Below are positions 24,905 to 33,458 of a stretch of DNA of 64,000 nt, one piece after another. Source of the DNA: Alistipes sp. (GTDB lineage Bacteria > Bacteroidota > Bacteroidia > Bacteroidales > Rikenellaceae); the NCBI GenBank assembly GCA_017624955.1, contig JAGAMA010000029.1, positions 1-64,000 on the forward strand, given 5' to 3'. Position 1 is the first letter of the stretch. Every line of letters begins with the position of its first letter. The position numbers and the translations under genes are program-made. The notes beneath the pieces were generated by a model. It did no database searches, was not told the origin of the DNA, and saw nothing but the letters and a program-made list of their open reading frames with translations.

Positions 24905-25912
24905 TTAGATCAATTTTGCGCAGAGCGCCTTCATCGACTTGCGGGCCGAGGCACCCTCGTAGAGCACCTTGTAGACCATATCGGCAATCGGCATCTCGAC
25001 CTGGTGGCGGAAGTTGATGTGGCGGATGCAGTCGGCAGCAAAGTACCCCTCGGCCACCATCGTCATCTCGTTCAGCGCCGTCTTGACCGAGCATCCATGG
25101 CCGATCATCAGACCCAGACGGCGGTTGCGGCTATGGATCGAGTAGCTCGTTACCAGCAGGTCGCCCAGGTAGGCCGAGGCCTGCGTGTCGCGCTCGTAGG
25201 GGTAGCTCTCCTGCAGGAAGCGGGTCATCTCGGCAGCGCAGTTCGAGATCAGCACGGCCAGGAAGTTATCTCCGTAGCCCAGACCGATCGCCATACCGGC
25301 CGCCAGGGCGTAGATGTTCTTCAGGATGGCGGCATACTCCGTGCCGTAGAGATCCTGCGAGTAGCTCAGGTGGATATACTTCGTCGAGAGCTTCTGGCCG
25401 ATGCACTGGGCATTGTCGGGGTCGGTGCAGACCACCGTGAGGTAGGACATGCGTTCGCGTGCCACCTCCTCGGCATGCGTGGGTCCCGTAATCAGGCCGA
25501 TCTGCTTGTACGACAGGTCGTACTGATCGTGCAGGTACTCCACGACGGTCTTGTAGTCGCCCGGGACGATACCTTTGACGGCCGAGACGATGAACTTATC
25601 TTGGAGCGATACGGTGAGCGGTTCGAGGAAGGTCTTGATGTAGGCAGAGGGCATCGCCATCACGATAATATCGGCCTCCTCGACCACCTTGTTCAGGTCG
25701 TCCGAGGCCTCGATACGGGCCATATCGAGCTCCAAATCGCTCAGGTAGCGCTGGTTGCGCCCCTCGCTTTGGAGCGAATCCAACACCTCGGCATTGCGCA
25801 CATACCACCCGACTCTCTGTTCATTCTTCGTCAGCACATCGACCAGCGCCGTAGCCCAGGTGCCATAGCCGATCACGGCGCAACGGGCCGAACTTGCTAT
25901 CTTGTAATCCAT
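24905..25912 (-). CDS. gpsA: Glycerol-3-phosphate dehydrogenase [NAD(P)+]
   Basis: Reduces dihydroxyacetone phosphate to sn-glycerol 3-phosphate for phospholipid synthesis. About 335 residues, with the Rossmann signature AVIGYGTWATALVDVL near the N-terminus, GPTHAEEVARE in the middle (catalytic region) and the helical C-terminal domain with KNIYALAAGMAIGLGYGDN. The ATG at 25912 (MDYKIASSAR) is chosen; the longer frame to 25966 would run into its promoter. Followed by pgi. Confidence 0.95.
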   Translation of the reverse strand: MDYKIASSARCAVIGYGTWATALVDVLTKNEQRVGWYVRNAEVLDSLQSEGRNQRYLSDLELDMARIEASDDLNKVVEEADIIVMAMPSAYIKTFLEPLTVSLQDKFIVSAVKGIVPGDYKTVVEYLHDQYDLSYKQIGLITGPTHAEEVARERMSYLTVVCTDPDNAQCIGQKLSTKYIHLSYSQDLYGTEYAAILKNIYALAAGMAIGLGYGDNFLAVLISNCAAEMTRFLQESYPYERDTQASAYLGDLLVTSYSIHSRNRRLGLMIGHGCSVKTALNEMTMVAEGYFAADCIRHINFRHQVEMPIADMVYKVLYEGASARKSMKALCAKLI

Positions 25913-25943
25913 TGTGGAACTTTTTTCGATTGATTGTGTTTTA

Positions 25944-25973
25944 CAAAGATACACCTTTTCCCGCAAAAAACAA
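25944..25973 (-). promoter_or_regulatory. Promoter of gpsA-pgi
   Basis: On the minus strand TTG (25971-25973), 19 bp, TATCTTTG (25944-25951): an exact match to the Bacteroidota consensus, about 30 bases before the chosen ATG. Confidence 0.8.
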
Positions 25974-25993
25974 CTCCTCGGCCTTCAAAACCG

Positions 25994-27286
25994 CTATTTG
26001 CAGTGGTTCTTCATCCACTCGATTGCCTCCATGTGCACCTCGCGGTAGCGCCAATGGTAGGAGGCGGGGTTCTCGACGACGAGCTTCGGGGCTTTGATGA
26101 CATTCACCACTGCGCATACCGAGGTCGGAGGGCAGGTGTTGTCATTGTAGCCGAAGTTGTAGAATCCGGGGCACTTCACGCGACGTGCGAAATTGACCAC
26201 GTCGTAGTAGCCCATCACGCGCAATGCCTTCTTGCGGTTGATCTCGGGGTGATCGTCAGCCGTGGCAAACATGCGCGGCCAGCCGCCGGCACGTCCCACC
26301 TGGTAGCCGCTTACATCCGACAGGGCGGGGTAGAAGGCGGCCACAAAATCGACCTCGGGGTGGAGGGCTGCCGTCACGATCGAGAGTGCTCCGCCCTGGC
26401 TGCCACCCGTAACGCCGACATTTTTGCCGTCCCACTCGGGGAGCGACATCAGGTAGTCGATCGCGCGTACGCAACCCGTATAGACACGCTTGTAGTAGTA
26501 GGCATCGCGCTCCTCGATGTTCGTGTACCAATAGTCGCCCAGGCGCTCCTTGTCGGCGGCAATCTGCTCATCCGAAGCGTTCATCGGCATACCGTGAATC
26601 TCCATCGTGAAGGTGATGAAACCCTCCTTGGCGTAGATCTCCGAGGGGTTCACGCGCTTTACACCCGCCCCGGGAGGTACGAGCAATACGGGGTGCTTCT
26701 GCCCGTCGTTCGGAATCGACACATAGCCGTAGATCGAGCCGCCCTCCTCGTCGCAGGGGATCTGCACCATGAGGGTACGAATCTGCTCGTTGCTCCACGC
26801 GGGCATCTCCTGCACTTCACTTGTGAGAGGCAGATTCGAGGCCTTCTTCAGGGTCAGCTTCCAGAAGATGTCGAAGTCGAGCGGATTGGCAATCGTCGGC
26901 TCGATCTCCTTGGGCGAGAAACCCACCTTCACGGTCTCGGTGTAGCTTTGCCCCTTGTGCTCGAAGCGGATCTTGCAGTAGCGGAATCCCGGGGTGGTCA
27001 TCGTCCCCACAGGCACCTGTGCCTCGCCCCTCAGCAGGGTCTGCGTACCCTTCATGTCGGGCTCCATGCGGTCGTTGCCCGCCTCGTAGTGGATCTGCAC
27101 CCCGTTGAGACCGGCACCTCCGCCCTTGGCGAAGATTCGCAGGCGCGGCTCCTCACCGATGCGGTAGAGGCAGTCGGCATGGTCGGCCAAAACGGTAAAA
27201 TCGACATAGGGGGCTCCGGCCTTGACCTGAGCCATCAATACGGTAGCGCAAAAGAGCGCCAGAAGGGTCAGCAGTGTGCGTTTCAT
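25994..27286 (-). CDS. Acetyl-xylan-esterase-like (CE7) alpha/beta hydrolase
   Basis: A 430-residue exported hydrolase. A signal peptide ends at LMAQ (about residue 20). Residues about 25-130 form a beta-sandwich-like N-terminal region, and the rest is an AXE1/cephalosporin-C-deacetylase-type domain with the nucleophile in GVTGGSQGGALS, an oxyanion-type VPPGAG segment and a late Asp-His region (CPPTS...SYHWRYREVHMEAIEW). The family removes acetyl groups from xylan or xylo-oligosaccharides, or acts on antibiotics; the gut setting favours glycan deacetylation. It is a single-gene unit with its own promoter; no polysaccharide locus neighbours. Confidence 0.85.
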   Translation of the reverse strand: MKRTLLTLLALFCATVLMAQVKAGAPYVDFTVLADHADCLYRIGEEPRLRIFAKGGGAGLNGVQIHYEAGNDRMEPDMKGTQTLLRGEAQVPVGTMTTPGFRYCKIRFEHKGQSYTETVKVGFSPKEIEPTIANPLDFDIFWKLTLKKASNLPLTSEVQEMPAWSNEQIRTLMVQIPCDEEGGSIYGYVSIPNDGQKHPVLLVPPGAGVKRVNPSEIYAKEGFITFTMEIHGMPMNASDEQIAADKERLGDYWYTNIEERDAYYYKRVYTGCVRAIDYLMSLPEWDGKNVGVTGGSQGGALSIVTAALHPEVDFVAAFYPALSDVSGYQVGRAGGWPRMFATADDHPEINRKKALRVMGYYDVVNFARRVKCPGFYNFGYNDNTCPPTSVCAVVNVIKAPKLVVENPASYHWRYREVHMEAIEWMKNHCK

Positions 27287-27309
27287 GGTTTTTGATAGTT
27301 ACATTTTCC

Positions 27310-27340
27310 CAAAGATATGAAAAAAAAGTTGAAAATGCAA
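27310..27340 (-). promoter_or_regulatory. Promoter of the esterase gene
   Basis: On the minus strand TTG (27338-27340), 20 bp, TATCTTTG (27310-27317), 23 bases before the ATG. Confidence 0.75.
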
Positions 27341-27365
27341 AGCGGTAGATGGAAGTCGAATAACA

Positions 27366-27397
27366 AAAAAAGGATGCTCCCGCAAAAGGAGCATCCC
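27366..27397 (-). terminator. Terminator of the class II aldolase gene
   Basis: GGATGCTCC/GGAGCATCC stem with loop CGCAAAA, followed by seven T on the minus strand. Confidence 0.88.
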
Positions 27398-27401
27398 AAT
27401 G

Positions 27402-27432
27402 TTGAATTCAAATTCTAAATTTTGAATTCGAA
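27402..27432. repeat. AT-rich inverted repeat at the aldolase 3' end
   Basis: GAATTCAAA and TTTGAATTC face each other across TTCTAAA, directly after the fba stop codon. Member of the AT repeat family also at 11590 and 57070. Confidence 0.6.
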
Positions 27433-27435
27433 GCC

Positions 27436-28431
27436 TTACTCTGCCTTGCCGGCCGAGCCAAGCACGTTCTCGCACTTGTGCATGTAGAGCTTCTTCAGCT
27501 CGTCACGAGCGGGACCCAGGTACTTGCGGGGGTCGAACTCGGCGGGCTTCTCAACCAGCACCTTACGCACGGCAGCGGTCATAGCCAGACGGCCGTCCGA
27601 GTCGATGTTGATCTTGCAAACGGCGCTCTTGGCAGCCTTGCGGAGCTGCTCCTCGGGGATACCGATAGCATCCTTCAGGGCACCACCAAACTCGTTGATG
27701 ATCTTTACATACTCCTGGGGTACCGACGACGAACCGTGCAGTACGATGGGGAAGCCGGGGAGCTGCTTCTCGATCTCGGCCAGGATGTCGAAACGCAGTT
27801 CGGGCGGTACGAGGATACCCTCCTCGTTGCGCGTGCACTGCTCGGGCTTGAACTTGTTGGCACCGTGCGATGTACCGATCGAGATAGCCAGCGAATCCAC
27901 GCCGGTCTTCGTTACGAAGTCGATCACCTCCTCGGGACGGGTGTAGTTCGAAACCTCGGCCGAAACCTCATCCTCTACACCGGCCAATACGCCGAGCTCA
28001 CCCTCAACCGTTACGTCGTGGGCGTGAGCGTACTCTACCACCTGCTTCGTCAGAGCGATATTCTCCTCGTAGGGCAGGTGCGAACCGTCGATCATGACCG
28101 ACGAGAAGCCCATGTCGATGCAGCTCTTGCACAGCTCGAACGAGTTACCGTGGTCGAGGTGCAGCACGATGGGAATATTCTTGCCCAGCTCCTTGGCGTA
28201 CTCAACGGCACCCTGAGCCATGTAACGCAGCAGCGTCTGGTTGGCATACTTGCGGGCACCCGACGAAACCTGCAGGATCACGGGCGACGAGCACTCTACG
28301 CAAGCCGAGATGATGGCCTGCATCTGCTCCATGTTGTTGAAATTGAAGGCGGGAATGGCGTAACCACCCTTGATGGCCTTGGCGAACATCTCGCGCGTAT
28401 TCACCAGACCCAGCTCCTTGTAAGATACCAT
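27436..28431 (-). CDS. fba: Class II fructose-1,6-bisphosphate aldolase
   Basis: Zinc-dependent cleavage of fructose 1,6-bisphosphate in glycolysis. The 331-residue protein carries PAFNFNNMEQMQAI near the N-terminus, HLDHGNSFELCKSCIDMGFSSVMIDGSHLPYEENI (about 102-136) with zinc-binding His and catalytic Asp, VEGELGVLAGVED, and LHGSSSVPQEYV. It matches the roughly 330-residue Bacteroidota class II form. Monocistronic, with a -7 box upstream and a terminator downstream. Confidence 0.95.
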   Translation of the reverse strand: MVSYKELGLVNTREMFAKAIKGGYAIPAFNFNNMEQMQAIISACVECSSPVILQVSSGARKYANQTLLRYMAQGAVEYAKELGKNIPIVLHLDHGNSFELCKSCIDMGFSSVMIDGSHLPYEENIALTKQVVEYAHAHDVTVEGELGVLAGVEDEVSAEVSNYTRPEEVIDFVTKTGVDSLAISIGTSHGANKFKPEQCTRNEEGILVPPELRFDILAEIEKQLPGFPIVLHGSSSVPQEYVKIINEFGGALKDAIGIPEEQLRKAAKSAVCKINIDSDGRLAMTAAVRKVLVEKPAEFDPRKYLGPARDELKKLYMHKCENVLGSAGKAE

Positions 28432-28554
28432 AATCGTTTGTGTTTATGTAAATTAAACTAATTGTTTCGTACTTCGCGCTCTGCGCGACGCAAAGTTACA
28501 AAATAAATGCAAAAAAATTAAGAATTATGAATTAAAATTTAGAATTAGTTTTTT

Positions 28555-28722
28555 AGCGGTCAGCTATCAGCCATCAGCTATCAGCCATCAGCTGGGGGAC
28601 GAAGTAGAACCATAGGTGAACAATGATAGCTCTATCAGTAGCCCCGGTCGCCCCAGCCGGCCCAACTGCCCTTGCTAATCATTAATCACTAATCACTGAC
28701 CGCTGACTGCTGATTGCTGACG
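28555..28722. repeat. Short TCAGC repeats with inverted partner
   Basis: The left cluster repeats CAGCTATCAGCCAT twice (28558-28592). The right cluster (about 28694-28722) reads CTGACCGCTGACTGCTGATTGCTGAC, the same words in opposite orientation. Origin unknown; not a CRISPR, as units are short and spacers absent. Confidence 0.55.
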
Positions 28723-28768
28723 GGCGGTGGGGTTGAATGGGGTAATCAATCACAAAAATCATCTTATT

Positions 28769-28850
28769 CCCAACACTCCCAACACTCCCAACACTCCCAT
28801 CGCACCCATCACTTTCATAGGACTCATAACTCCCATAACTCCTGGTGTTT
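28769..28850. repeat. CCCAACACT tandem repeat and CATAACTCC-type repeats
   Basis: Three copies of CCCAACACT are followed by CCCATCGCA and CCCATCACT, then CATAACTCC-like units. Similar simple words flank four-helix-bundle genes in some Bacteroidota as I recall, but no such gene is here. Confidence 0.55.
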
Positions 28851-28932
28851 GAAGACCTCTTTTTTTTATAAAAATGCTTGTGTTTTTGCTGAAAAAATCG
28901 TATATTGCAACGTAACCTTAAAACTTAACGCT

Positions 28933-29724
28933 ATGAAAAAGATTTTCTATCTGGTTGTTGTGGCGTGCTTGCTCTCCTCGTGTTCTTCGATGCATGTTTC
29001 GGGTAAGGCGGTTGTCGATGGCTGGGAAGAGAGAGGATATTTGGTTCCCAATGCGGAGGTGCTGTTGGTACATAAAAAAGACACCTTACGGACAAATACC
29101 GATGAATTGGGCCGCTTTGATTTCGGACAGGTAAAATACCGCAGTTATTTTATCGATGGTCGTCATCCGAAATTGGGGGTGGCTGAGTTAAGAGCAGTGA
29201 ATCGTGCGCGAATGCGGAATAGAACTCGCACTCCGTTGCTCAACTTTGAGTTTGCGCGTGTAGTGCCGGGGCTTTTTGCGCCCGATACTTTGGAGCAATA
29301 TTCAGTTAGCCCGATACGCCATACTTATACCCGCGAGGAGATGGAGGCGCATAACCGCCGCCGGATGCCCCGTTGGGTGGTGGTGGGTTTTGTGTACGAT
29401 GCGCGAACGAATGGTAATGAAGTAATTCCGAAACCATTACCCGAGGCGAAGGTCTATGTGGCGAATAAGCGCGATACGGTGTGTGTCAATACCGACCAAT
29501 GGGGGCGCTACGCCGTTTGGGGTATGCGTGGCGACGAGTGTCATGTATGGGCCGAGTGTGAAGGGTTTCACCCCTCGCGTCCTCGCCGTGTACGAGGTGA
29601 TGTGATGTATGCGACAATGACCCTGGAGCAGATGCAACAATTGGTGCGGGTGGATGAGAAGAAACTCTGTTACCGTCAGGTGCATCAATTTGAGTCGATT
29701 CCTTTAAGGCCGATTAGTGAGTGA
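28933..29724 (+). CDS. Lipoprotein with two carboxypeptidase-regulatory-like repeats
   Basis: A 263-residue predicted lipoprotein (signal peptide ending LLSSC, Cys17). Two parts are homologous to each other: residues about 39-64 (NAEVLLVHKKDTLRTNTDEL...) and about 170-195 (EAKVYVANKRDTVCVNTDQW...), each ending GRF/GRY. They resemble the first strands of the CarboxypepD_reg-like fold, a beta-sandwich common in Bacteroidota surface proteins. Function unknown. The ATG at 28933 is chosen because it starts a good signal peptide; the frame upstream is repeat-derived. A terminator follows at 29740. Confidence 0.75.
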   Translation: MKKIFYLVVVACLLSSCSSMHVSGKAVVDGWEERGYLVPNAEVLLVHKKDTLRTNTDELGRFDFGQVKYRSYFIDGRHPKLGVAELRAVNRARMRNRTRTPLLNFEFARVVPGLFAPDTLEQYSVSPIRHTYTREEMEAHNRRRMPRWVVVGFVYDARTNGNEVIPKPLPEAKVYVANKRDTVCVNTDQWGRYAVWGMRGDECHVWAECEGFHPSRPRRVRGDVMYATMTLEQMQQLVRVDEKKLCYRQVHQFESIPLRPISE

Positions 29725-29739
29725 TGTAAATTTTATGAG

Positions 29740-29780
29740 GGGGCTGTCCAATAAACATGTTGCGACAGCCCTTTTGTTTT
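29740..29780 (+). terminator. Terminator of the lipoprotein gene
   Basis: GGGCTGTC/GACAGCCC stem followed by TTTTGTTTT, 16 bases after the stop. Confidence 0.85.
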
Positions 29781-29781
29781 A

Positions 29782-29824
29782 AAAACAATCCGCCGTAAAA
29801 AGTTGGGCAAACGGATTGTTTTTT
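29782..29824. promoter_or_regulatory. Perfect 12-bp inverted repeat across the fumarase promoter
   Basis: AAAAACAATCCG (29782-29793) and CGGATTGTTTTT (29813-29824) are exact complements separated by 19 bases. The right arm lies between the TTG and the -7 box and the left arm is just upstream. Such geometry suits a repressor or activator operator, or a second hairpin terminator with a large loop. Confidence 0.6.
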
Positions 29825-29833
29825 GTATTTTTG
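29804..29833 (+). promoter_or_regulatory. Promoter of the fumarase-bat-recR group
   Basis: TTG (29804-29806), 19 bp, TATTTTTG (29826-29833), about 70 bases before the fumarase ATG. Confidence 0.8.
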
Positions 29834-29903
29834 TCGATTAGATGTTACGCATCCGCCTGAAGCGAACGAAAAACAACAAAACAAACAATAAAAACACAAC
29901 ATT

Positions 29904-31517
29904 ATGGCTGATTTTATCTACCAGGAGCCCTTCCCGATCGTGGAGGACAAAACCGAGTATCGTCTTTTGACGAAGGAGTATGTGAAGGTCGTTGAGTGCG
30001 ATGGCCGCAAGATCCTCAAGGTCGATCCGAAGGGTCTCGAGCTCCTCTCGAAGGAGGCTTACAGCGACGTGTCGTTCTACCTGCGCGCATCGCACCTGCA
30101 GAAGCTGAACAACATTCTGAACGACCCCGAGGCGACGGACAACGATAAGTTCGTGGCTTACACGATGCTCATGAACCAGTGCGTGGCTGCCGAGGGCGAG
30201 CTGCCCACCTGCCAGGATACGGGTACGGCGATCTGCATTGGCCACAAGGGTGAGGATGTATGGACGGGTGCCGACGATGCCGAGCACATCTCGCGCGGTG
30301 TCTATGAGACCTACAAGGAGCGCAACCTCCGCTACTCGCAGGTTGTTCCCTTCACGATGATCGAGGAGAAGAACTCGGCTACGAACCTCCCTGCCCAGAT
30401 CGACATCTACGGCGGTAAGCCCGGCATGGAGTATGAGTTCTTGTTCATTACCAAGGGTGGCGGCTCGGCCAACAAGACCTTCCTCTATCAGCAGACGAAG
30501 GCCCTCTTGAACGAGCAGTCGCTCACGAAGTTCATCACCGAGCACATCAAGGACCTCGGTACATCGGCTTGTCCCCCGTATCACCTGGCCATCTGCATCG
30601 GCGGTACGTCGGCCGAGATGTGCCTCTCGACCGTGAAGAAGGCTTCGGCCGGTTACCTCGATGAGCTGCCCACCTCGGGCAACGAGGGCGGCCGCTGCTT
30701 CCGCGATCTGGAGTGGGAGGAGAAGGTGCTGAAGATCTGCCGCGAGAGCGGTATCGGTGCCCAGTTCGGCGGTAAGTATTTCGTACACGATGTACGCGTG
30801 ATCCGTGCTCCGCGCCACGCCGCTTCGTGCCCCGTGGCTATTGGCGTAAGCTGCTCGGCCGACCGCAACATCAAGGCCAAGATCACGCCCGAGGGTATCT
30901 TCCTCGAGCAGCTGGAGAAGAATCCCGCCCGTTTCCTTCCGGCCGAGGCTCCCGCGATGAGCCCCGCCGTAGAGATCGACCTCGACGAGGGTATGGACAA
31001 GGTGCGTGAGACGCTGACGAAGTATCCGATCAAGACACGCCTGAACCTAAAGGGTACGCTCATCGTTGCCCGCGATATCGCCCATGCCCGCATCAAGCAG
31101 ATGGTCGATAACGGCGAGCCGATGCCCGAGTACTTCAAGAAGCACCCCGTGTACTATGCCGGTCCGGCCAAGACCCCCGCAGGCATGGCTTCGGGTTCGT
31201 TCGGCCCGACGACGGCCGGCCGTATGGATCCCTATGTCGATCTCTTCCAGTCGCTTGGCGGCTCGATGGTAATGGTGGCAAAGGGTAACCGTTCGCAGGA
31301 GGTGACCGATGCCTGCCAGAAGCATGGCGGCTTCTACCTCGGCTCGATCGGTGGTCCGGCTGCCATCCTGGCCAAGAACTCGATCAAGTCGGTTGAGGTG
31401 GTCGATTTCCCCGAGCTGGGCATGGAGGCCGTGCGTAAGATCTATGTCGAGAACTTCCCCGCTTTCATCATCGTAGATGATAAGGGCAACGACTTTTTCG
31501 CCGATTTCAAACACTAA
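29904..31517 (+). CDS. Class I (Fe-S) fumarate hydratase
   Basis: Interconverts fumarate and malate. The 537-residue protein is the oxygen-sensitive [4Fe-4S] type: the N-terminal alpha domain holds [11 protein letters not shown] (Cys103), [28 protein letters not shown] and [15 protein letters not shown]. The C-terminal beta domain has [23 protein letters not shown]. Length fits the single-chain enzymes of Bacteroidota, which run the reductive branch making succinate. It is cotranscribed, by spacing, with batD 42 bases downstream. Confidence 0.95.
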   Translation: MADFIYQEPFPIVEDKTEYRLLTKEYVKVVECDGRKILKVDPKGLELLSKEAYSDVSFYLRASHLQKLNNILNDPEATDNDKFVAYTMLMNQCVAAEGELPTCQDTGTAICIGHKGEDVWTGADDAEHISRGVYETYKERNLRYSQVVPFTMIEEKNSATNLPAQIDIYGGKPGMEYEFLFITKGGGSANKTFLYQQTKALLNEQSLTKFITEHIKDLGTSACPPYHLAICIGGTSAEMCLSTVKKASAGYLDELPTSGNEGGRCFRDLEWEEKVLKICRESGIGAQFGGKYFVHDVRVIRAPRHAASCPVAIGVSCSADRNIKAKITPEGIFLEQLEKNPARFLPAEAPAMSPAVEIDLDEGMDKVRETLTKYPIKTRLNLKGTLIVARDIAHARIKQMVDNGEPMPEYFKKHPVYYAGPAKTPAGMASGSFGPTTAGRMDPYVDLFQSLGGSMVMVAKGNRSQEVTDACQKHGGFYLGSIGGPAAILAKNSIKSVEVVDFPELGMEAVRKIYVENFPAFIIVDDKGNDFFADFKH

Positions 31518-31559
31518 CAAGTGAGCTTTGCACGTTTCCTTTACGGAAACGCACCAAGT

Positions 31560-33425
31560 ATGAAAAAAATCACGATTCGTATTCTGTTTACGGTCTTGCT
31601 GGTGGTTCAGGCCCTTTCGGTCTGGGCAGCCGGCAAGCCCGTTTTTGAGGCTTCGTCGCCCCTGGTGGTGGCGGTGGGGGAGGCCTTCCGTGTCGAATTT
31701 GCGCTCAACGCCAAGCCCGACGAGGATAGCTTCCGCGCCCCGTCGTTCGATGGGTTCGATGTGTTGGCCGGACCGGCCGTCTCGACCGGTTCGTCGATTC
31801 AGATCGTCAATGGCTCGATGACCAAGAGCGTGAACTGCACCTACACCTTTGTCCTGCTCCCGAAGGAGGCCGGAAACTACACGATCGGTGTTGCCGAGGT
31901 GGCGGTGGATGGCGAGGTGGTGCGTACCAACTCGCTCCCGATTCAGATCGTGGAGGAGGGCTCGGCCCCTGCCGTGCAGGGTTCGACCGGTGAGCGCCGC
32001 CAGCAGCGTGAGCAGAACCAAACGACGGCCCAAAATCGCATCGCCGAGGATGATGTGCTGTTGCGTGCCGTCGTGTCGAAAAGTTCGCTCTACAAGAATG
32101 AGCCGCTGCATGTGACCTACAAACTCTACACGCGTGTCCCGTTTGTCGATTACTCGTTTGAGGCTGCCCCCACCTTCAACGGTTTCTGGGCGCAGGACCT
32201 GATGAGTAAGAAGACCAATGCCCAGTCGAGCCGCGAGACCTACAACGGCAAGGTCTATGAGACCTATGTGCTGGGCGATTGGCTGCTCTATCCGCAGCAG
32301 GTGGGTCAGCTGCGCATCGACCCGATGGGGATGACCATCGTGGCGCAGGTGGTGGTGCAGAGCCGCAACTACGACCCCTTCTTCGGGTCGGGTCACGAGG
32401 TCTATAACGTGCCGCGCAAAGTGCAGAGCCAGCCGATGACGGTGACCGTAAATCCGCTTCCGGCGGGTGCTCCGGCGAGCTTCACGGGGGCTGTGGGTCA
32501 ATTCACGATGGAGTGCACCCCTCCGGCCGAGCACCTGGCAGCCAACTCGGCAGCCACCTATACGGTGCGCCTCTCGGGTACGGGTAACCTGACCTTTGTG
32601 CAGGCTCCGACCCTGCAACTTCCCTCGTCGTTCGAGCAGTACAACGTGAAGACCACCGAGGCAATCAACACCTCGGCCTCGGGTATCTCGGGCTATCGCC
32701 AATTCGAGTACCCCTTCATTGCCCGCGCCGAGGGCGAATTTGAGATTCCCGCCGTGGAGTTCTCCTACTTCGATCCTGCGCGCCGTCAATACCACACGCT
32801 CACCTCGAAGGGACTTTTGATGGAGGTTACGCCCGATGCCAAGGGTACTTCGTCGGAGGCGGTCGTCCTGCCCGGACGCGGCCTTTCGAAGGAGGAGGTG
32901 AAGCTTCTGGGCGAGGATATCCGCTTCATCAAGCTGGGCGATTCGCGCCTTGGCAAGGAGCGTGAGCCGCTCATCTTCAGCCGCCTCTATTGGGCACTGC
33001 TGGGGGTGATCATCATGCTCTTCGGCATCACTTATCTCGCCCTGCGTCGCAAGATCCGTGAGTCGCAGAACCTGGTTCTGGTGCGCGGTAAGCGTGCCAA
33101 TAAGGTGGCTTTGCAACGCTTCCGCGTGGCTCGCCAGGCGATGGAGGAGCAGAATCGTCACGCCTTCTACGAGGAGATGCTCCACGCCTTGTGGGGCTAT
33201 ATGAGCGATAAGTTCAACATTCCGGTCTCGAACCTGACGAAGGAGTCGGTGCGTGAGGAGCTGCTCAAGCGCGGTATCACGCAGGAGGAGTGCCAGCGCT
33301 TCTCGCAGATCATTACGCGTTGCGACGAGGCGCAGTACTCGCCCATGGCCACGGCACAGATGCAGGAGGTCTATGAGGAGGGTGTGGCGTTGCTTTCGCT
33401 CGTAGAGCAGCGCGTAAAACGGTAA
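31560..33425 (+). CDS. batD: BatD-like aerotolerance membrane protein
   Basis: A 621-residue membrane protein with signal peptide (to about residue 25, SVWAAG). Repeated beta-sandwich segments follow (VVAVGEAFRVEF..., LYKNEPLHVTYKLYTRVPFVDYSFE...), then a transmembrane helix near residue 495 and a cytoplasmic helical tail (QNRHAFYEEMLHALWGYMSDKFNIP). This is the BatD/'oxygen tolerance' layout. Bat proteins in Bacteroides fragilis affect aerotolerance; the biochemical role is unknown. The ATG at 31560 is chosen over an upstream GTG because it begins the signal peptide. It follows fumarase and precedes batE, without moxR, batA, batB or batC. Confidence 0.85.
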   Translation: MKKITIRILFTVLLVVQALSVWAAGKPVFEASSPLVVAVGEAFRVEFALNAKPDEDSFRAPSFDGFDVLAGPAVSTGSSIQIVNGSMTKSVNCTYTFVLLPKEAGNYTIGVAEVAVDGEVVRTNSLPIQIVEEGSAPAVQGSTGERRQQREQNQTTAQNRIAEDDVLLRAVVSKSSLYKNEPLHVTYKLYTRVPFVDYSFEAAPTFNGFWAQDLMSKKTNAQSSRETYNGKVYETYVLGDWLLYPQQVGQLRIDPMGMTIVAQVVVQSRNYDPFFGSGHEVYNVPRKVQSQPMTVTVNPLPAGAPASFTGAVGQFTMECTPPAEHLAANSAATYTVRLSGTGNLTFVQAPTLQLPSSFEQYNVKTTEAINTSASGISGYRQFEYPFIARAEGEFEIPAVEFSYFDPARRQYHTLTSKGLLMEVTPDAKGTSSEAVVLPGRGLSKEEVKLLGEDIRFIKLGDSRLGKEREPLIFSRLYWALLGVIIMLFGITYLALRRKIRESQNLVLVRGKRANKVALQRFRVARQAMEEQNRHAFYEEMLHALWGYMSDKFNIPVSNLTKESVREELLKRGITQEECQRFSQIITRCDEAQYSPMATAQMQEVYEEGVALLSLVEQRVKR

Positions 33426-33458
33426 TGAAAGCCGCGAAAAATTAAAATGCAGAATGAC

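Larger units (their letters stand above)
28432..28932. other. 501-base intergenic region rich in simple repeats
   Basis: No convincing gene. It contains a minus-strand -7 box for fba (TAACTTTG, 28491-28498), an AT repeat (28516-28548), TCAGC-type repeats (28555-28592 and 28690-28722), CCCAACACT repeats (28769-28797) and CCATAACTCC-like repeats (28820-28850). The plus-strand frame open from 28714 is low-complexity (Gln-His-Ser) before the real gene start at 28933. Confidence 0.65.

Noticed and set aside
28555..28850. Possible CRISPR-like array
   Set aside because: Repeat words are 9-14 bases, adjacent without spacers of constant length, and no cas genes occur.
28714..28932. N-terminal extension (Gln-His-Ser-rich) of the duplicated-domain lipoprotein
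   Set aside because: Encoded by simple repeats; a proper lipoprotein signal begins at 28933.
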